Assembly: GCA_027943335.1 (NCBI GenBank)
Contig: BSBK01001162.1
Span: 868,001-932,000, forward strand
Source: Chamaecyparis obtusa
Lineage: Eukaryota; Streptophyta; Pinopsida; Cupressales; Cupressaceae
Reading direction: 5' to 3'
DNA length: 64,000 nucleotides
Each line of letters starts with the position of its first letter. Position 1 is the stretch's first letter. Positions 11,451 through 24,105 of the stretch are shown here, piece after piece. A model generated the notes under the pieces. That model worked only from the letters and a program-made list of their open reading frames with translations. It searched no databases and was not told where the DNA came from. The translations under genes were made by a program, and so were the position numbers.

Positions 11451-12147
11451 TGTTAGAGTTCTTAGGCATTGGGGGGGTGCGAATCAATGAAAAAAAATTC
11501 AACCATTGATTTGATTAACCATACTAATACCTTGCAAATAGTAAAGCATATAATGAAGTAAACAAATAAAAGATAGCAATATTAGACATCCACAAAATCA
11601 TCACATAGGACACAATGATTTTTGTGTGGAAACCCTTGGTTAGAGGGGAAAACCATGGTGGGGATGACACCCACAAGCCCACTATTGTAGTAAATGAGTT
11701 TTCCCTATTAGGAGCTTACAATTACCTTTTTTTGAGGCTTCACCCTATTAGGAGTGATTAATAACTTGTTATAAGTACAATCAGATTTGGTAAAATCTAC
11801 CTTGCTAGAGGATTTCAAAACTCTATTAAGATATCACCCGATTACAGGATTTATAACAAGAACCTGTTAAAGTTCACCCAGTTAAGGTATTTTCTTGCTA
11901 TAACATCTAGGTAACAACAAGTTGAATGATTTGGATGTAGCACTGACTTCTTGATAGATCTAATTCATTTCTTTCTCTTTATAATTTCTCACCAATTTGA
12001 CTCTATCAGATCTCTGATTGCAACCCTAATTAATTTCATAATCAAGCATAGAAACCTTCACCAAAAATCACAACAAAAACACACCAACTTCAATATGAGA
12101 AGTACCACTTATATACATTTCTAGCACCAACTTCATGAGAATTAAAT
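11451..12147 (-). repeat. Solo LTR S1, left part (split by CACTA)
   Basis: On the plus strand it begins TGTTAGAGTTCTTAGGCATT followed by seven G and TGCGAATCAATG, the same end structure as the LTRs of element E. It shares further E-LTR landmarks (GGAAACCCTTGG, GTGGGGATG, CCCTATTAGGAG). It continues at 54393-55021. The flanks are cattt (11446-11450) and cattc (55022-55026), a TSD with one change. Only one LTR is present, so it arose by LTR-LTR recombination before the CACTA insertion. Confidence 0.75.
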
Positions 12148-12289
12148 CACTACAACATTTGGGGTCTAATTTTGATGCCAATTTGCGACGCTACTATAAT
12201 TTGTGTTTTTTTTTGCAAGTGCCCCAAATGGTGTCATAATAGTGATGATGACATCATAATTGCGACACCCATTTGGTTATAAAAAAAAA
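12148..12289 (+). repeat. CACTA 5' terminal and subterminal region
   Basis: Terminal CACTA motif followed by GCGAC-type words (TGCGACGCTAC at about 12185, TTGCGACACCCATTTGG at about 12258). Similar words recur close to the 3' end (TTACGACACCCAGTG at about 49270, AGCGACGGT at about 54337). In characterised CACTA elements such subterminal repeats bind the element's own regulatory protein; here that role is inferred. Confidence 0.65.
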
Positions 12290-13410
12290 GAAAGAAAAAG
12301 AAAGTGTCATTTGTAATTTGTGAATTCGAAGAGCTACCACAAAGACGACATTGCACTTTTATGTGGTGCGAAGAGGGCACTCGAGTTTGGCATTCGCAAA
12401 GAGGCTGACACCGTGTGGGAAGAGGGCACTGGCACTTGAGGTAGGAATTTGATCTTTGTCTTCTCATTAACTCAATTTCATTTTTATGGCATTTGTTGAT
12501 TAATGACAAAATATGAATGTTAATACTAGCATTGTTTACATCTTTGCATTTGGAATGCTCAATGACCTGCGAGCTTTGAGAGCTAGGGCATCGTTGCTAT
12601 TACCTTCAAGGCATTGTGTGAAGTGTTTGATCTCTCTTTATTTGTTTTTATATTGATATTCACTATGTGGTACTCCCTATTTATGATCATTTCATGATGA
12701 AATGTCTTGATGGTTCGTGGGCTGCAAGCTAGGGCTTCATACATTGTTCATGAGCTCACTGTTTACTACTGGCATTGTTTACATCTTTTCATTTAGAATG
12801 CTTGATGACTCATGAAGATAGGGCATCATTTATATTACCTTCAAAGAATTGTGTGAAGTGTTTGATCTCTCTTTATTTGTTTTTCTATTGATATTCACTA
12901 TGTGGTACTCCCCGTTTATGATCATTTCACGAGGAAATGTCTTGATGGCTCGCAGGCTGCAAGATAGGGCATCATACATTATTCATGAGATCACTATTTA
13001 ATATTGACATTATTTACATCTTTTCATTTGGAATGCTTGCTGACTTGTGAGCTTTGAGAGCTAGGGCATCGTTTCTATTACCTTCAAGGCATTGTGTGAA
13101 GTGTTGGATCTCTATTTGTTTTGCTGTTGATATTCACTATGTGGTACTCCCTGTTTATGATCATTTCATGAGGAAATGTCTTGATGGCTCATGGGCTGCA
13201 AGCTAGGGCATCATACATTATTCATGAGCTCACTATTTAATACTGGCATTGTTCATGAGCTCACTATTTAATATTTGGCCAGGCCATGTAAATGGTACCA
13301 GACCAACCTAATCAGCCCAACAAAATGTGTCCTGTTTATCTTTTTCATATACACTTGTACAATTTTTTTCTTGTTCTTCACACAAATATTGCATCAAAAG
13401 TAATTTTATA
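12290..13410 (+). repeat. About 240-bp tandem repeats, plus orientation, copy 1
   Basis: The segment beginning GTGTGAAGTGTTTGATCTCT recurs at about 12616, 12851 and 13094 (spacing 235-243 bp). Each copy also carries TTCACTATGTGGTACTCCC, TGATCATTTCATGA and GCTGCAAGCTAGGGCATCAT words. No coding sign. A second copy of the whole block lies at 16681-17525, including the AAAGAAAGTGTCATTTGTAA lead-in and the GGCCATGTAAATGGTACCA end. Confidence 0.75.
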
Positions 13411-16400
13411 AATATTTTATAATTAAGCCTCAAACAAAAAAAGTGCAAACCTATAAACTTACAAGCTATATACACCACCCCGATCTGCTGAAAAGGTCTT
13501 AGCCTTCTTCTCCCCTAAAATCACAATATGAAAAAATAAAATTCAATACTCTTAGTTTTTATTCAAATCTATTTGAAACTCTTATCAGCTCATTGTCCAA
13601 TAGTTAAACTAACCTATGACTTCAAAGGAGGAATTATGAAAAATAGTTGTAGGTAGTTATCTCTTCTATAATGATGGAGGAGTCAAAGGTAATGATCAAT
13701 GAAGTTGCTATTATTAGATCATACATTAATACACTGCTATTATTAGATCATACATTAATACACTTACTATTTTGAATTTGAGCTCGGGCATCATGCAATG
13801 TTATTGCTATCATTGTATGCTTGCTATTGTTGTGCACCATATATTGTTTTATACACGGTTTATTTCATTGAGACCGTGAGCCTCGCATTTGTAATGTATT
13901 TTCTATTATTGGATCAATGATACCATGTTTTTGAGTCTGTGTATGGCTTGACTATGCACATGCATAATTGTAGATGAGGATCAATAATAGGGTGCCAGAC
14001 ATTGCTTAGATCCTTTGGATCTAACCCCATCTTTTCCTTCCTTGCAAGTTTTGGATCATACAAGAGCATATTGGATTGAACCCAGAGTCAACACTTCATT
14101 ACTTCTGGCTATGTTTGGTACCTTCATTATTTATGTTCATCCACTTATGTATGTTTGCATTCATTCATATTCTTCTGAAAGTTGGCTATTAGCAACTATA
14201 TATGATGATTCTTGATGTTTTTGGGTCATTTGATGAAAAGATGCAAAAGTTTCTTAAAAGTTTAAAATGGAGACTATATTTTATAATTCCTACAACTATA
14301 TTTCATAATTCCTCCTTTGAAGTCGTAGGTTAGTTTAAAATGGAGAGGGGTCTTGAAATATCGTAAGTAAAAATATTACACAATGGCATTCAGATTAAGT
14401 ACAATATGAATTCACATGCCTTTAATTAAGATACACTTTTGAAATTATCACTCATTGGTCATTTGAAAATTCAAAACAGTAAGTGTATTATTTTATGAGC
14501 TCAAATTCAAAATAGTAAATGTTTTTGTTATTACTGATGTCCCTATTTTATTACTAATGTCCCTATTTGATATAATAGAATCAATATAAGAAACACAACA
14601 CCGACCAATCAAATAAGGACATGAGGTGCTCAAATAGTGAGCTCATAAAATAATATATTTAGTCTTAATAAAATCTTATAAAACAACATATATTTTGTGA
14701 AGTGTTTGATCTCTCTTTATTTATTTTGGTGATGATATTCACTATGTGGTACTCCCTATTTATGATCATTTCATGAGGAAATATTTTGATGGCTCACGGG
14801 CTGCAAGCTAGGGCATCATACATTGTTCATGAGATCACTGTTTAATACTGGAATAGTTTACATCTTTTCATTCGGAATGCTTGATGACTCGTGAGCTTTG
14901 AGAGCTAGGGAATCACTTCTATTACCTTCAAGGCATTGTGTGAAGTGTTTGATCTCTCTTTATTTGTTTTGTTGTTGATATTCACTATGTGGTACTCCCC
15001 ATTTATGATCATTTTATGAGGAAATATCTTGATGGTTTGTGGGTTGCAAGCTAGGGCATCATGCATTATTTATGAGCTCACTGTTTGAGCACCTCATGTC
15101 CCTATTTGATTGGCTGGTAATCAAACAATGAGCTCATAAAAAATGCATGATGCCTGAGCTCAAATTCAAAATAGTAAGTGTATTATTTTATTAAGACTAA
15201 ATATATTATTTTATTAAGACAAAGTATTTTGGGTTAGTTTTATGTTGTTTTATAAGATTTTATTAAGACTAAATATATGATGTAAACTCATAATTATACT
15301 TGATATATATACTTCAAAGGAGGAATTATGAAATATAGTTGTAGGTAGTTATCTCTTCTATAATGATGGAGGAGTGAAAGGTAATGATCAATGAGGTTGT
15401 TGCTATTAGATCATACATTAATACACTTACGATTTTGAATTTAAGCTTGAGCATCATGCAATGTTATTGTTAACATTGCATACTTGCTGCTATTGTGCAC
15501 CATATATTATTTTATACACTGTTTATTTCATTGAGACCGTGAGCTTGGTTTTTCTTTCAGAAGTGTATGGCTTGACTATGCACATGCATAATTGTAGATG
15601 AGGATCAGTAATAGGATGCCATTCATTGCTTAGATATTTTTTATCTAACCTCCATCTCTCTTTTCTTTGTAGGTTGTGGATCACATAGGGGCACACTAAA
15701 TTCATACCTGGGTCAAACATTAATCACTTCAGGCAATGTCTGGCACCCTTATTATTTATGTTCATCCTCTTATGTATGCCTGTACTCTTGCATTTTCTTC
15801 TAAAAGTTATTTTCCTTATATAGTATATACAAGTTATTTTAAATATATATACATGTAATCTTTAGATGCAAAAATTTCTTTTCCTTTACATGTATCTTTG
15901 CATGAAATGGATATAAATTAAACAAGATCATCTAATAATGCAAACTAGGGTACTGTAGTCACTCATCTAGTAATTAGTTCCCCAAACCATTACTAAGGAT
16001 TGAAGATAAGTCTAAGTCCCCAAACCTATTGTTCTATGTGTATAAAACAATATATGGTGCACAATAGCAGTAAGCATGCAATGATAGCAATAAAATTGCA
16101 TGATGCCCAAGCTCAAATTCAAAATAGTAAGTGTATTAATGTATGATCTAATAGCAGTAACCTCATTGATCATTACCTTTCACTCCTCCATCATTATAGA
16201 AGAGATAACTACCTACAACTAGGGCATCATGCATTATTTATGAGCTCACTATTTGAGCACCTCATGTCCCTATTTGATTGGATGGTGCTCAAATAGTGAG
16301 CTCATAAATAATGCATGATGGCCTAGCTTGCAGCTCGCAAGCCATCAAGACATTTCCTCATGAAATGATCATAAACGGGGAGTACCACATAGTGAATATC

Positions 16401-16680
16401 CACAACAAAACAAATAAAGAGAGATCAAACACTTCATACAATATATGTTGTTTTATAAGATTTTATTAAGACTAAATATATTGTTTTATGAGCTTACTAT
16501 TTGAGCACCTCATGTCTCTATTTGATTGGTCATTGCTCTGTTTGTTATATTGATGCTATTAGATCAAACAGGGACAACATTAATAAAATAATACAGTTAC
16601 TATTTTGAATTTGAGCTCATAAAGATTAAGATATCCTACTATTTTGAATTTCTATGTGCTTTGAGCCAATGAAATTTTTG
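13411..16680 (+). repeat. Mixed direct and inverted copies of the CACTA 5' repeat family
   Basis: Plus-oriented pieces of the same family at about 13630-13920, 14690-15090 (240-bp units at 14694 and 14937) and 15310-15540; minus-oriented pieces at about 16020-16600. Palindromes with arms of about 39 bp lie at 15054-15154 and 16222-16323. A stretch at about 15800-16010 looks unique. Open frames here are repeat artefacts, because they change with every unit. Confidence 0.65.
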
Positions 16681-17525
16681 TAATTTTGTAATTTTGAAAA
16701 AGAAAGTGTCATTTGTAATTTTTGTGAATTCGAAGAGCTGCTGCGAAGATGACACTACACTTTTGCGTGGCGCGAAGAGGGCATTTTTTATGAGCTCACT
16801 ATTTGAGCACCTCAATTTAATTTTGATGGCATTTGTTGATTTAATTGCACAATATGAATGTTAATAATGGCATTGTTTACATCTTAGCATTTGGAATGCT
16901 CAATGACCCGCGAGCTTTGAGAACTAGGGCATCATTGCTATTACCTTCAAGGCATTGTGTGAAGTGTTTGATCTCTCTTTATTTATTTTGTTGTTGATAT
17001 TCACTATGTGGTACTCCCTGTTTATCATCATTTCATGAGGAAATATCTTTATGGCTCATGGGCTACAAGCTAGGGCATCATACATTGTTCATGAGCTCAT
17101 TGTTTAATACTGGCATTGTTTACATATTTTCATTTGGAATGCTTGATAACCTATGAGCTTTGAGAACTAGGGAATCATTTCTATTACCTTCAAGGCATTG
17201 TGTGAAGTGTTTGATCTCTCTTTATTTGTTTTGTTGTTGATATTCACTATGTGGTACTCACCGTTTATGATCATTTCATAAGGAAATGCCTTGATGGCTT
17301 GTAGGCTGCAAGCTAGGGCATCATACATTGTTCATGAGCTCAATGTTTAATACTGTGATTGTTCATGAGCTCACCATTTAATATCTAGCTAGGCCATGTA
17401 AATGGTACCAGGCCAACCCAATCAACCCAACAAAATGTGTCATGTTTATCTTTGTCAAATACACTCATTCACTATTTTGTTCTTGTTCTTCACAAAAATA
17501 TTGTATCAAAAGTAATTGTAAATAA
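16681..17525 (+). repeat. About 240-bp tandem repeats, plus orientation, copy 2
   Basis: Repeats the block seen from 12290: it opens AAAAAGAAAGTGTCATTTGT, has 240-bp units at about 16956 and 17199, and ends with GGCCATGTAAATGGTACCA and CTTGTTCTTCACAAAAATAT. This indicates a segmental duplication inside the CACTA 5' region. Confidence 0.7.
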
Positions 17526-20500
17526 TGATTCAAAGAAAAAAGAAACAACTACAATAGATCAAACCCCAAAAGAATACAGTCAACTACAATAGCTCATGGT
17601 CTCAATGAAATAAATAGTGTATAAAACAATATATGGTGCACAATAGCAGCAAGCATGCAATGAGATCAATAACATTACATGATGCCCGAGCTCAAATTTA
17701 AAATAGTAAGTGTATTAATGTATGATTTAATAACAACAACCTGATTGATCATTACCTTTCAGTCCTCCATCATTATAGAAGAGATAACTACTTACAACTA
17801 GAGCATCATGCATTATTTATGAGCTCAATGTTTGAGCACCTTATGTCCCTATTTGATTGGCTAGTTCTCAAACAATGAGCTCATAAATAATGCATGATGC
17901 CTTAGCCTACAGCCCGCAAGCCATCAAGACATTTTCTCATGAAATGATCATAAATGGGGAGTACCACATAGTGAATACCAACAACAAAATAAATAAAGAT
18001 AGATCAAACACTTCACACAATATATGTTATTTTATAAGATTTTATTAAGACTAAATATATTATTTTATGAGCTCATTGTTTGAGCACCTCATGTTCCTAT
18101 TTGATTGGTTAGTGCTCTATTTGATATATTGATGCTATTAGATCAAATAGGGACATCAACAATAAAATAAGGCACTCACTGTTTTGAATTTGAGCTCATA
18201 AAGCTTAAGATATCCTACTATTTTGAATTTTTATGTGTTTTGAGCCAATGAAATTTTTATCATCATGATGAAGTAATAATGCATTAAATGTCTTACTTAT
18301 GTCTCTATTTGATTGGAGGGTGCTCTATTTGTTATATTGCTGCTATCAAAGTAGAATGGAAGTGGTGATTCAATGCATCTATAGCCTCAACAACATGGTA
18401 GCATTGATCCAATAATATAAAATACATTGCAAATGCCAAGGTCATAGTCTCAATGAAATAAACAGTGTATAAAATAATATATGGTGCAGAAAAGCATCAA
18501 GCATGCAATGACAATAATAACATTGCATGATGCCCAAGCTCAAATTCAAAATAGTAAGTGTATTAATGTATGATCTAATAGAAGCAACCTCATTGATCAT
18601 TACCTTTCACTCCTCCATCATTATAGAAGAGATAACTACCTACAACTAGGGCATCATGCATTGTTTATGAGCTCACTATTTGAGCACCTCATGTCCCTAT
18701 TTGATTGGCCAGTGCTCGAATAGTGAGCTCATAAATAATGCATGATGCTCTAGCTTGCATCCCATGAGTCATCAAGACATTTCCTCATGAAATGATCATA
18801 AACGGGGAGTACCACATAGTGAATATCAACAACAAAATAAATAGAGAGATCAAACACTTCACACAATATATGTTTTTTTATAAGATTTTATTAAGACTAA
18901 ATATATTATTTATGAGCTCACTGTTTGAGCACATCATGTCCCTATTTTATTGGTCGATGTTTTGTTTGTTATATTGATGCTATTAGATCAAATAGGGACA
19001 TCAAATAGGCACATCAGTAATAAAATAATGCACTTACTATTTTGGATTTGAGCTCATAAAGATTAAGAAATCCTACTATTTTGAATTTCTATGTGCTTTG
19101 AGCCAATAAAATTTTTATCATCATGATGAAGTAATAATGCATTAAATGTCTTACTTATGTCCCTATTTGATTGGAAGGTGGTCTATTTGTTATATTGCTG
19201 CTATCAAAGTAGAATGGTAGTGGTGATTCAATGCATCTACATCCTCAACAACATGGTAGCATTGATCCAATAACAAAAAATACATTACAAATGTCAAGCT
19301 CATGGTCTCAATGAAATTAACAGTGTATAAAATAATATATGGTGCACAATAGCAGCAAGCATGCAATGACAACAATAACATTTCATGATGCCCGAGCTTA
19401 AATTCAAAATAGTATGTGTATTAATGTATGATCTAATAGCAACAACCTCATTGATCATTACCTTTCACTCTTCTATCCTTATAGAAGAGATAACTACCTA
19501 AAACTAAGGCATCATGCATTATTTATGAGCTCACTGTTTGAGCACCTCATGTCCCTATTTGATTGGTTGGTGCTCAAATAGTGAGCTCATAAATAATGCA
19601 TGATGCCCTAGCTTGCAGCCCATAAGCCATCAAGACATTTCCTCATGAAATGATCATAAATGGGGAGTACCACATAGTGAATATCAAAACAACAAAACAA
19701 ATAAAGAGAGATCAAACACTTCACACAATATATGTTGTTTTATAATATTTTATTAAGACTAAATATATTGTTTTATGAGGTCACTATTTGAGCACCTCAT
19801 GTCCCTATTTGATTGGTCAGTGCTCTGTTTGTTATATTGATGCTATTAGATAAAAAAAGGGACATCAGTAATAAAATAATGCACTTACTATTTTGAATTT
19901 AAGCTCATAAAGATTAAGATATCCTACTATTTTGAATTTCTATGTGCTTTGAGCCAATGAAATTTTTATCATCACGATGAAGTAATAATGCATTAAATGT
20001 ATTACTTATGTCCCTATTTGATTGGAGGGTGCTCTGTATGTTATATTGCTGCTATCAAACTAGAATGACAGTGGTGATTCAATGCATCTACAACCTCAAC
20101 AACATGGTAGCATTGATCTAATAATAGAAAATACATTATAAATGCCAAGCTCACAGTCTCAATGAAATTAATAGTGTATAAAACAATATATGGTGCACAA
20201 TAGTAGCAAGCATGCAATGACAACAATAACATTGCATGATATTCGAGCTCAAATTCAAAATAATAAGTGTATTAATGTATGATCTAATAGCAGCAACCTC
20301 ATTGATCATTACCTTTCACTCCTCCATCATTATAGAAGAGATAACTACCTACAACAAGGGCATCATGCATTATTTATGAGCTCACTATTTGAGCACCTCA
20401 TGTCCCTATTTGATTGGCTGGTGCTCAAACAGTGAGCTCATAAATAATGCATGATGCCCTAGCTTTCATCCCGCAAGCCATCAAAACATTTCTTCATGAA

Positions 20501-21560
20501 ATGATCATAAATGGGGAGTACCACATAGTGAATATTGAAACAAAAAAACAAATAAAGAGAGATCAAACACTTCACACAATATATGTTGTTTTATAAGATT
20601 TTATTAAGATTAAATATATTGTTTTATGAGGTCACTATTTGAGCACCTCATGTCCTTATTTGATTGGTCGGTGCTATGTTTTTTATATTGATGCTATTAG
20701 ATCAAATAGGGACATTAGTAATAAAATAACACACTTACTGTTTTGAATTTGAGCTCATAAAGATTAAGATATCCTACTATTTTGAATTTCTATGTGCTTT
20801 GAGCCAATGAAATTTTTATCATCATGATGAAGTAATAATGCATTAAATGTCTTACTTATGTCCCTATTTGATTGGAGGGTGCTCTGTTTGTTATATTTCT
20901 ATTATCAAAGTAGAATGGCAATGGTGATTCAATGCATCTACAACCTCAAAAACATGGTAGCATTGATCCAATAATAAAAAATACATTACAAATGCCAAGC
21001 TCACGGTCTCAATGAAATTAACAATGTATAAAACAATATATGGTGCACAACAACAGCAAGCATGCAATGACAACAATAACATTGCATGATGCCTGAGCTC
21101 AAATTCAAAATAGTAAGTGTATTAATGTATGATCTAATAGCAGCAACCTCATTGATCATTACCTTTCACTCCTCCATCATTATAGAAGAGATAACTACTT
21201 ACAACAAGGGCATCATGCATTGTTTATGAGCTCACTGTTTGAGCACCTCATGTCCCTATTTGATTGGTTGGTGCTCAAATAGTGAGCTCATAAATAATGC
21301 ATGATGCCCTAGCTTGCACTCGCAAGCCATCAAAACATTTCCTCATGAAATGATCATAAACGGGGAGTACCACATAGTGAATATCGAAACAAAAAAACAA
21401 ATAAAGAGAGATCAAACACTTCACACAATATATGTTGTTTTATAAGATTTTATTAAGACTAAATATATTGTTTTATGAGCTCACTGTTTGAGCACCTCAT
21501 GTCCCTATTTGATTGGTCGGTGCTCTATTTGTTATATTGATGCTATTAGATCAAATAGGG
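17526..21560 (-). repeat. About 850-bp tandem array inside CACTA, four and a half units
   Basis: The landmark GGGGAGTACCACATAGTGAA occurs at about 17956, 18804, 19662, 20513 and 21362, giving spacings of 848, 858, 851 and 849 bp. Each unit contains a palindrome with 39-bp arms, an inverted pair ATGTCCCTATTTGAT / ATCAAATAGGGACAT, and a copy of the plus-oriented block of 13.6 kb in reverse. Near-identical 63-codon frames at 19190, 20041 and 20891 follow the period and are not genes. The array ends at about 21560, 0.4 kb before the transposase. Confidence 0.8.
19508..19607. repeat. Representative palindrome of the array (perfect 38-39-bp arms)
   Basis: Left arm GGCATCATGCATTATTTATG..., loop of about 24 bp containing GTCCCTATTTGATTGG, right arm ending CATAAATAATGCATGATGCC. 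Equivalent copies are near 15054, 16222, 17803, 18649, 20358 and 21208. The arms match almost perfectly in most copies although the intervening loops differ. Confidence 0.8.
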
Positions 21561-21975
21561 ACATAGAATTTGATATCAACATATCATATATCCATTCCAA
21601 ATGATATAACTCTATTTGAATAAACATACATGCCAGCCATTTGACAAAATGTCCATATGAATTCTAGAACAATACATTAATTTTATAGCGAATTCATGAT
21701 TTATAATGCCCCTTGATTTATAGTGAATTAATTTTATAGTGAATTCATGATTTATAATTCAGTTGTAGCAGCTCATTGTGTTTGAACTCAAGAATACCCC
21801 TTACTTGGTTTTCTACAAAGCCTTTGGCAAAATATGTCAGAAAATGAGAAGCTATGAGAAGGTGATGTGAAGCTAATGAAAGGAGGCATCTCCAATTTGT
21901 TTTGAAGATATACACATTAAGGATCATGTCAGATAATACAGGAAATTTGATCAAAATAGGGAGACAATCGCTAGA
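21561..21975 (+). other. CACTA segment before the transposase
   Basis: AT-rich, with a small duplication around GAATTCATGATTTATAAT (about 21690 and 21740). No domain is recognised. It probably contains the transposase promoter and the first codons, but I cannot place a start codon. Confidence 0.4.
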
Positions 21976-22610
21976 TTGTTGTCTAACTTTCAAAGAGAAG
22001 GCGATGACAAATGTTATTGTCCATGCAAGAGTTGTAATGACTTAAAGAGAAGAAAAATCAAAATCAAAATAGTAAAGAGACATTGTAGGGAGAATGGTCA
22101 CATTGAAGGGGGGTTTGATTATAATCTAGTGGTAAGTTGTTTGTTATATTATTTTCACAATTAATATACATATGAACCATGGAAGGAGGTTTGATTATCA
22201 CATTGACAGGGGGTTTGATTATCATCATTTTTATATAGGTTGATCTCCCTAGTGTAAATATAGAGGAACATGGAGGTGTGAGCATTGAAGTTGAAGATCA
22301 TGATCTCATGGAAGATGACGATCATGTGCCATAAAACACATTTGAAGATGATGGTATGAATGCATTGATCATTAACACATTTGGTACTAGTGCTGGTGTC
22401 AATGATGATGATTATGATGAGGATGACATTGACAACATCCATGATATACCTCTAATTGAGAAGGTGGACACCACCCTTTATGAAGGCTCCCAATCTACTC
22501 TTCTCTTTGTTGTATTGTTGGTAAATTTGAAGGTTATGAATAGTTTATCCAACATAGTAATGTCACATATGCTAAGGTTTGTCATATATGTCATTATAGT
22601 CTATAAAAGG
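21976..22610 (+). pseudogene. CACTA transposase, N-terminal transposase-associated domain and linker
   Basis: CYCPCKSCND followed by VKRHCRENGHIEGG (about 22012-22115) matches the Cys/His-rich domain at the N-terminus of plant Tnp2-type transposases. An intron-like gap follows (about 22120-22230). An acidic region (DDDYDEDDIDNI, about 22398-22440) then leads to the LYEGSQSTLL segment (about 22477-22510) that precedes the Tnp2 core in this family. An in-frame TAA (about 22332) breaks the acidic linker. Exon borders are not certain. Confidence 0.75.
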
Positions 22611-24105
22611 TGAAACATGTACCATTAAGATTGTTTATAGTAATGACTTATATTATTTGTTGCAGATTGATAGGTGACTTTCTGTTACCACCATCAAATA
22701 TTCTCCCTTTCTCGTACCAAAAATTATGTGCCACTATGAAACATATTGGAATGGAGCATCAAACAATAAATGCTTGTCCTAAAGATCATATTATTTATTA
22801 TAAAGAATGTGAAAATGCAACAGAATGCCCTGAATGCCATATGAGCAGATATAGAGATGATCAAGTGACAAAAAAGGTGCCTCACAAGGTTCTTTGTCAC
22901 ATCCCCATTATTCCACGTCTGAAATGATTATTCAGGTGCAATAGCTTGGCACAATTTATGGATTACCATGCATGCGACAGGAGTGAAGATGACATTATTT
23001 GAATGCCTATGAATGGTTCATCATTTATAGACATAAAGGAAAAGTGGCCACACTTTAAAGAGGAACCTCTAAATCTTAGGCTTTCTCTAGCAGTAGACAG
23101 TGTCAATCCGCATGGAGAGATGAGATCCATTTGCTTGGTGTGGCCTATTTTTGTTATAAACAATAACCTTCCTCCATAGAAGTCAATAAAGAGGGAGAAC
23201 ATTATGTTGGCAATGATTGTTATAGGTATCTTATTATTTTATAGTTATCTACATGTAATTATAAGTCTTGGAGTGAAATGACCACAATAATTATTGATGT
23301 TGTTGTTAATTCAACTAGGTAAGTACCAAGTGAAAGATATGAATGTATATATTGTGCCTCTTATCGATGAGTTGTTGGTGTTATGGAATGGTTTCACTAT
23401 GTATGACATTTCTTGATCAATTGGACAAAGACAATTTCAATTCCATGCAATTCTTGTGTGGATAATTCATGATGGTCTAGGGTTGACACATTTCTGTCGT
23501 ATGTTATGGTGAATTCTAGTTGTACATGATAATTCAAATTATAAAAATATACATATTTAATGCAATTTTATCATTATTTTGTAGGTCTTCAAACAAAGGA
23601 AAAATTTGCATGTCCAATGTGTGGTCCAAAGATGAAATCTCATCATTCCAAAAGTTTAAGAAAATAGGTGTTTGATGAGTATAGGCAGTTCCTCCCTAGA
23701 AATCATAAGTATTGAAGTGCAGAAAGATATCTTTTCAATGGGAAAGAAGAGACTACATCAAAGACTTGAAGAATGAAACCTCACCTATGGTAGTTAGAAT
23801 ATAATAGAATTCAAGGTAATATCATTCCACGTAATGGTTGATGTTTGAAAATTATATATTTTGATTGTGTTTTGTTGGATAATTATGTAGTTGATGATAT
23901 TGAAGGTCATGAAGGCATCACTGACTAGCTTTCAAAGGGACTAAAATGTTATCCCAGAGAATTTAGTAGGCTTCCCTACTATGAGCATCAACAAATTGTG
24001 CATTTATTTGATACTATGCATATTGGAAAGAATGTAACAGAGACATTGTGAAAAATATTGGATGAAAGGTGTGAAAAAGAAATGGAAAAATTTGTAGTGA
24101 CATTT
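22611..24105 (+). pseudogene. CACTA Tnp2 transposase, core first half
   Basis: Family landmarks in order: LIGDFLLPPSNILP (about 22660), INACPKDHIIYYKE (about 22770), CPECHMSRYRDD (about 22833), PHKVLCHIPIIPRLK (about 22890), EPLNLRLSLAVDSVNPHGEM (about 23060), NNLPP, a GKYQVKDMNVYIVPLIDEL block after an intron (about 23320), a KFACPMCG block (about 23603), and LFDTMHIGKNVTETL (about 24008). This DDE-type transposase would cut the element at its CACTA ends. Several stops (for example near 22927 and 23000) break it. Solo LTR S2 interrupts it at 24106. Confidence 0.85.

Noticed and set aside
19190..21082. Three near-identical 63-codon minus-strand frames spaced 850 bp apart, as a gene family
   Set aside because: They follow the satellite period, have no domain, and lie in non-coding repeat units that vary freely elsewhere.
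15054..21309. CRISPR-like array of palindromic repeats
   Set aside because: Repeat spacing is about 850 bp, the flanks are also repeated, and the window is plant nuclear DNA.
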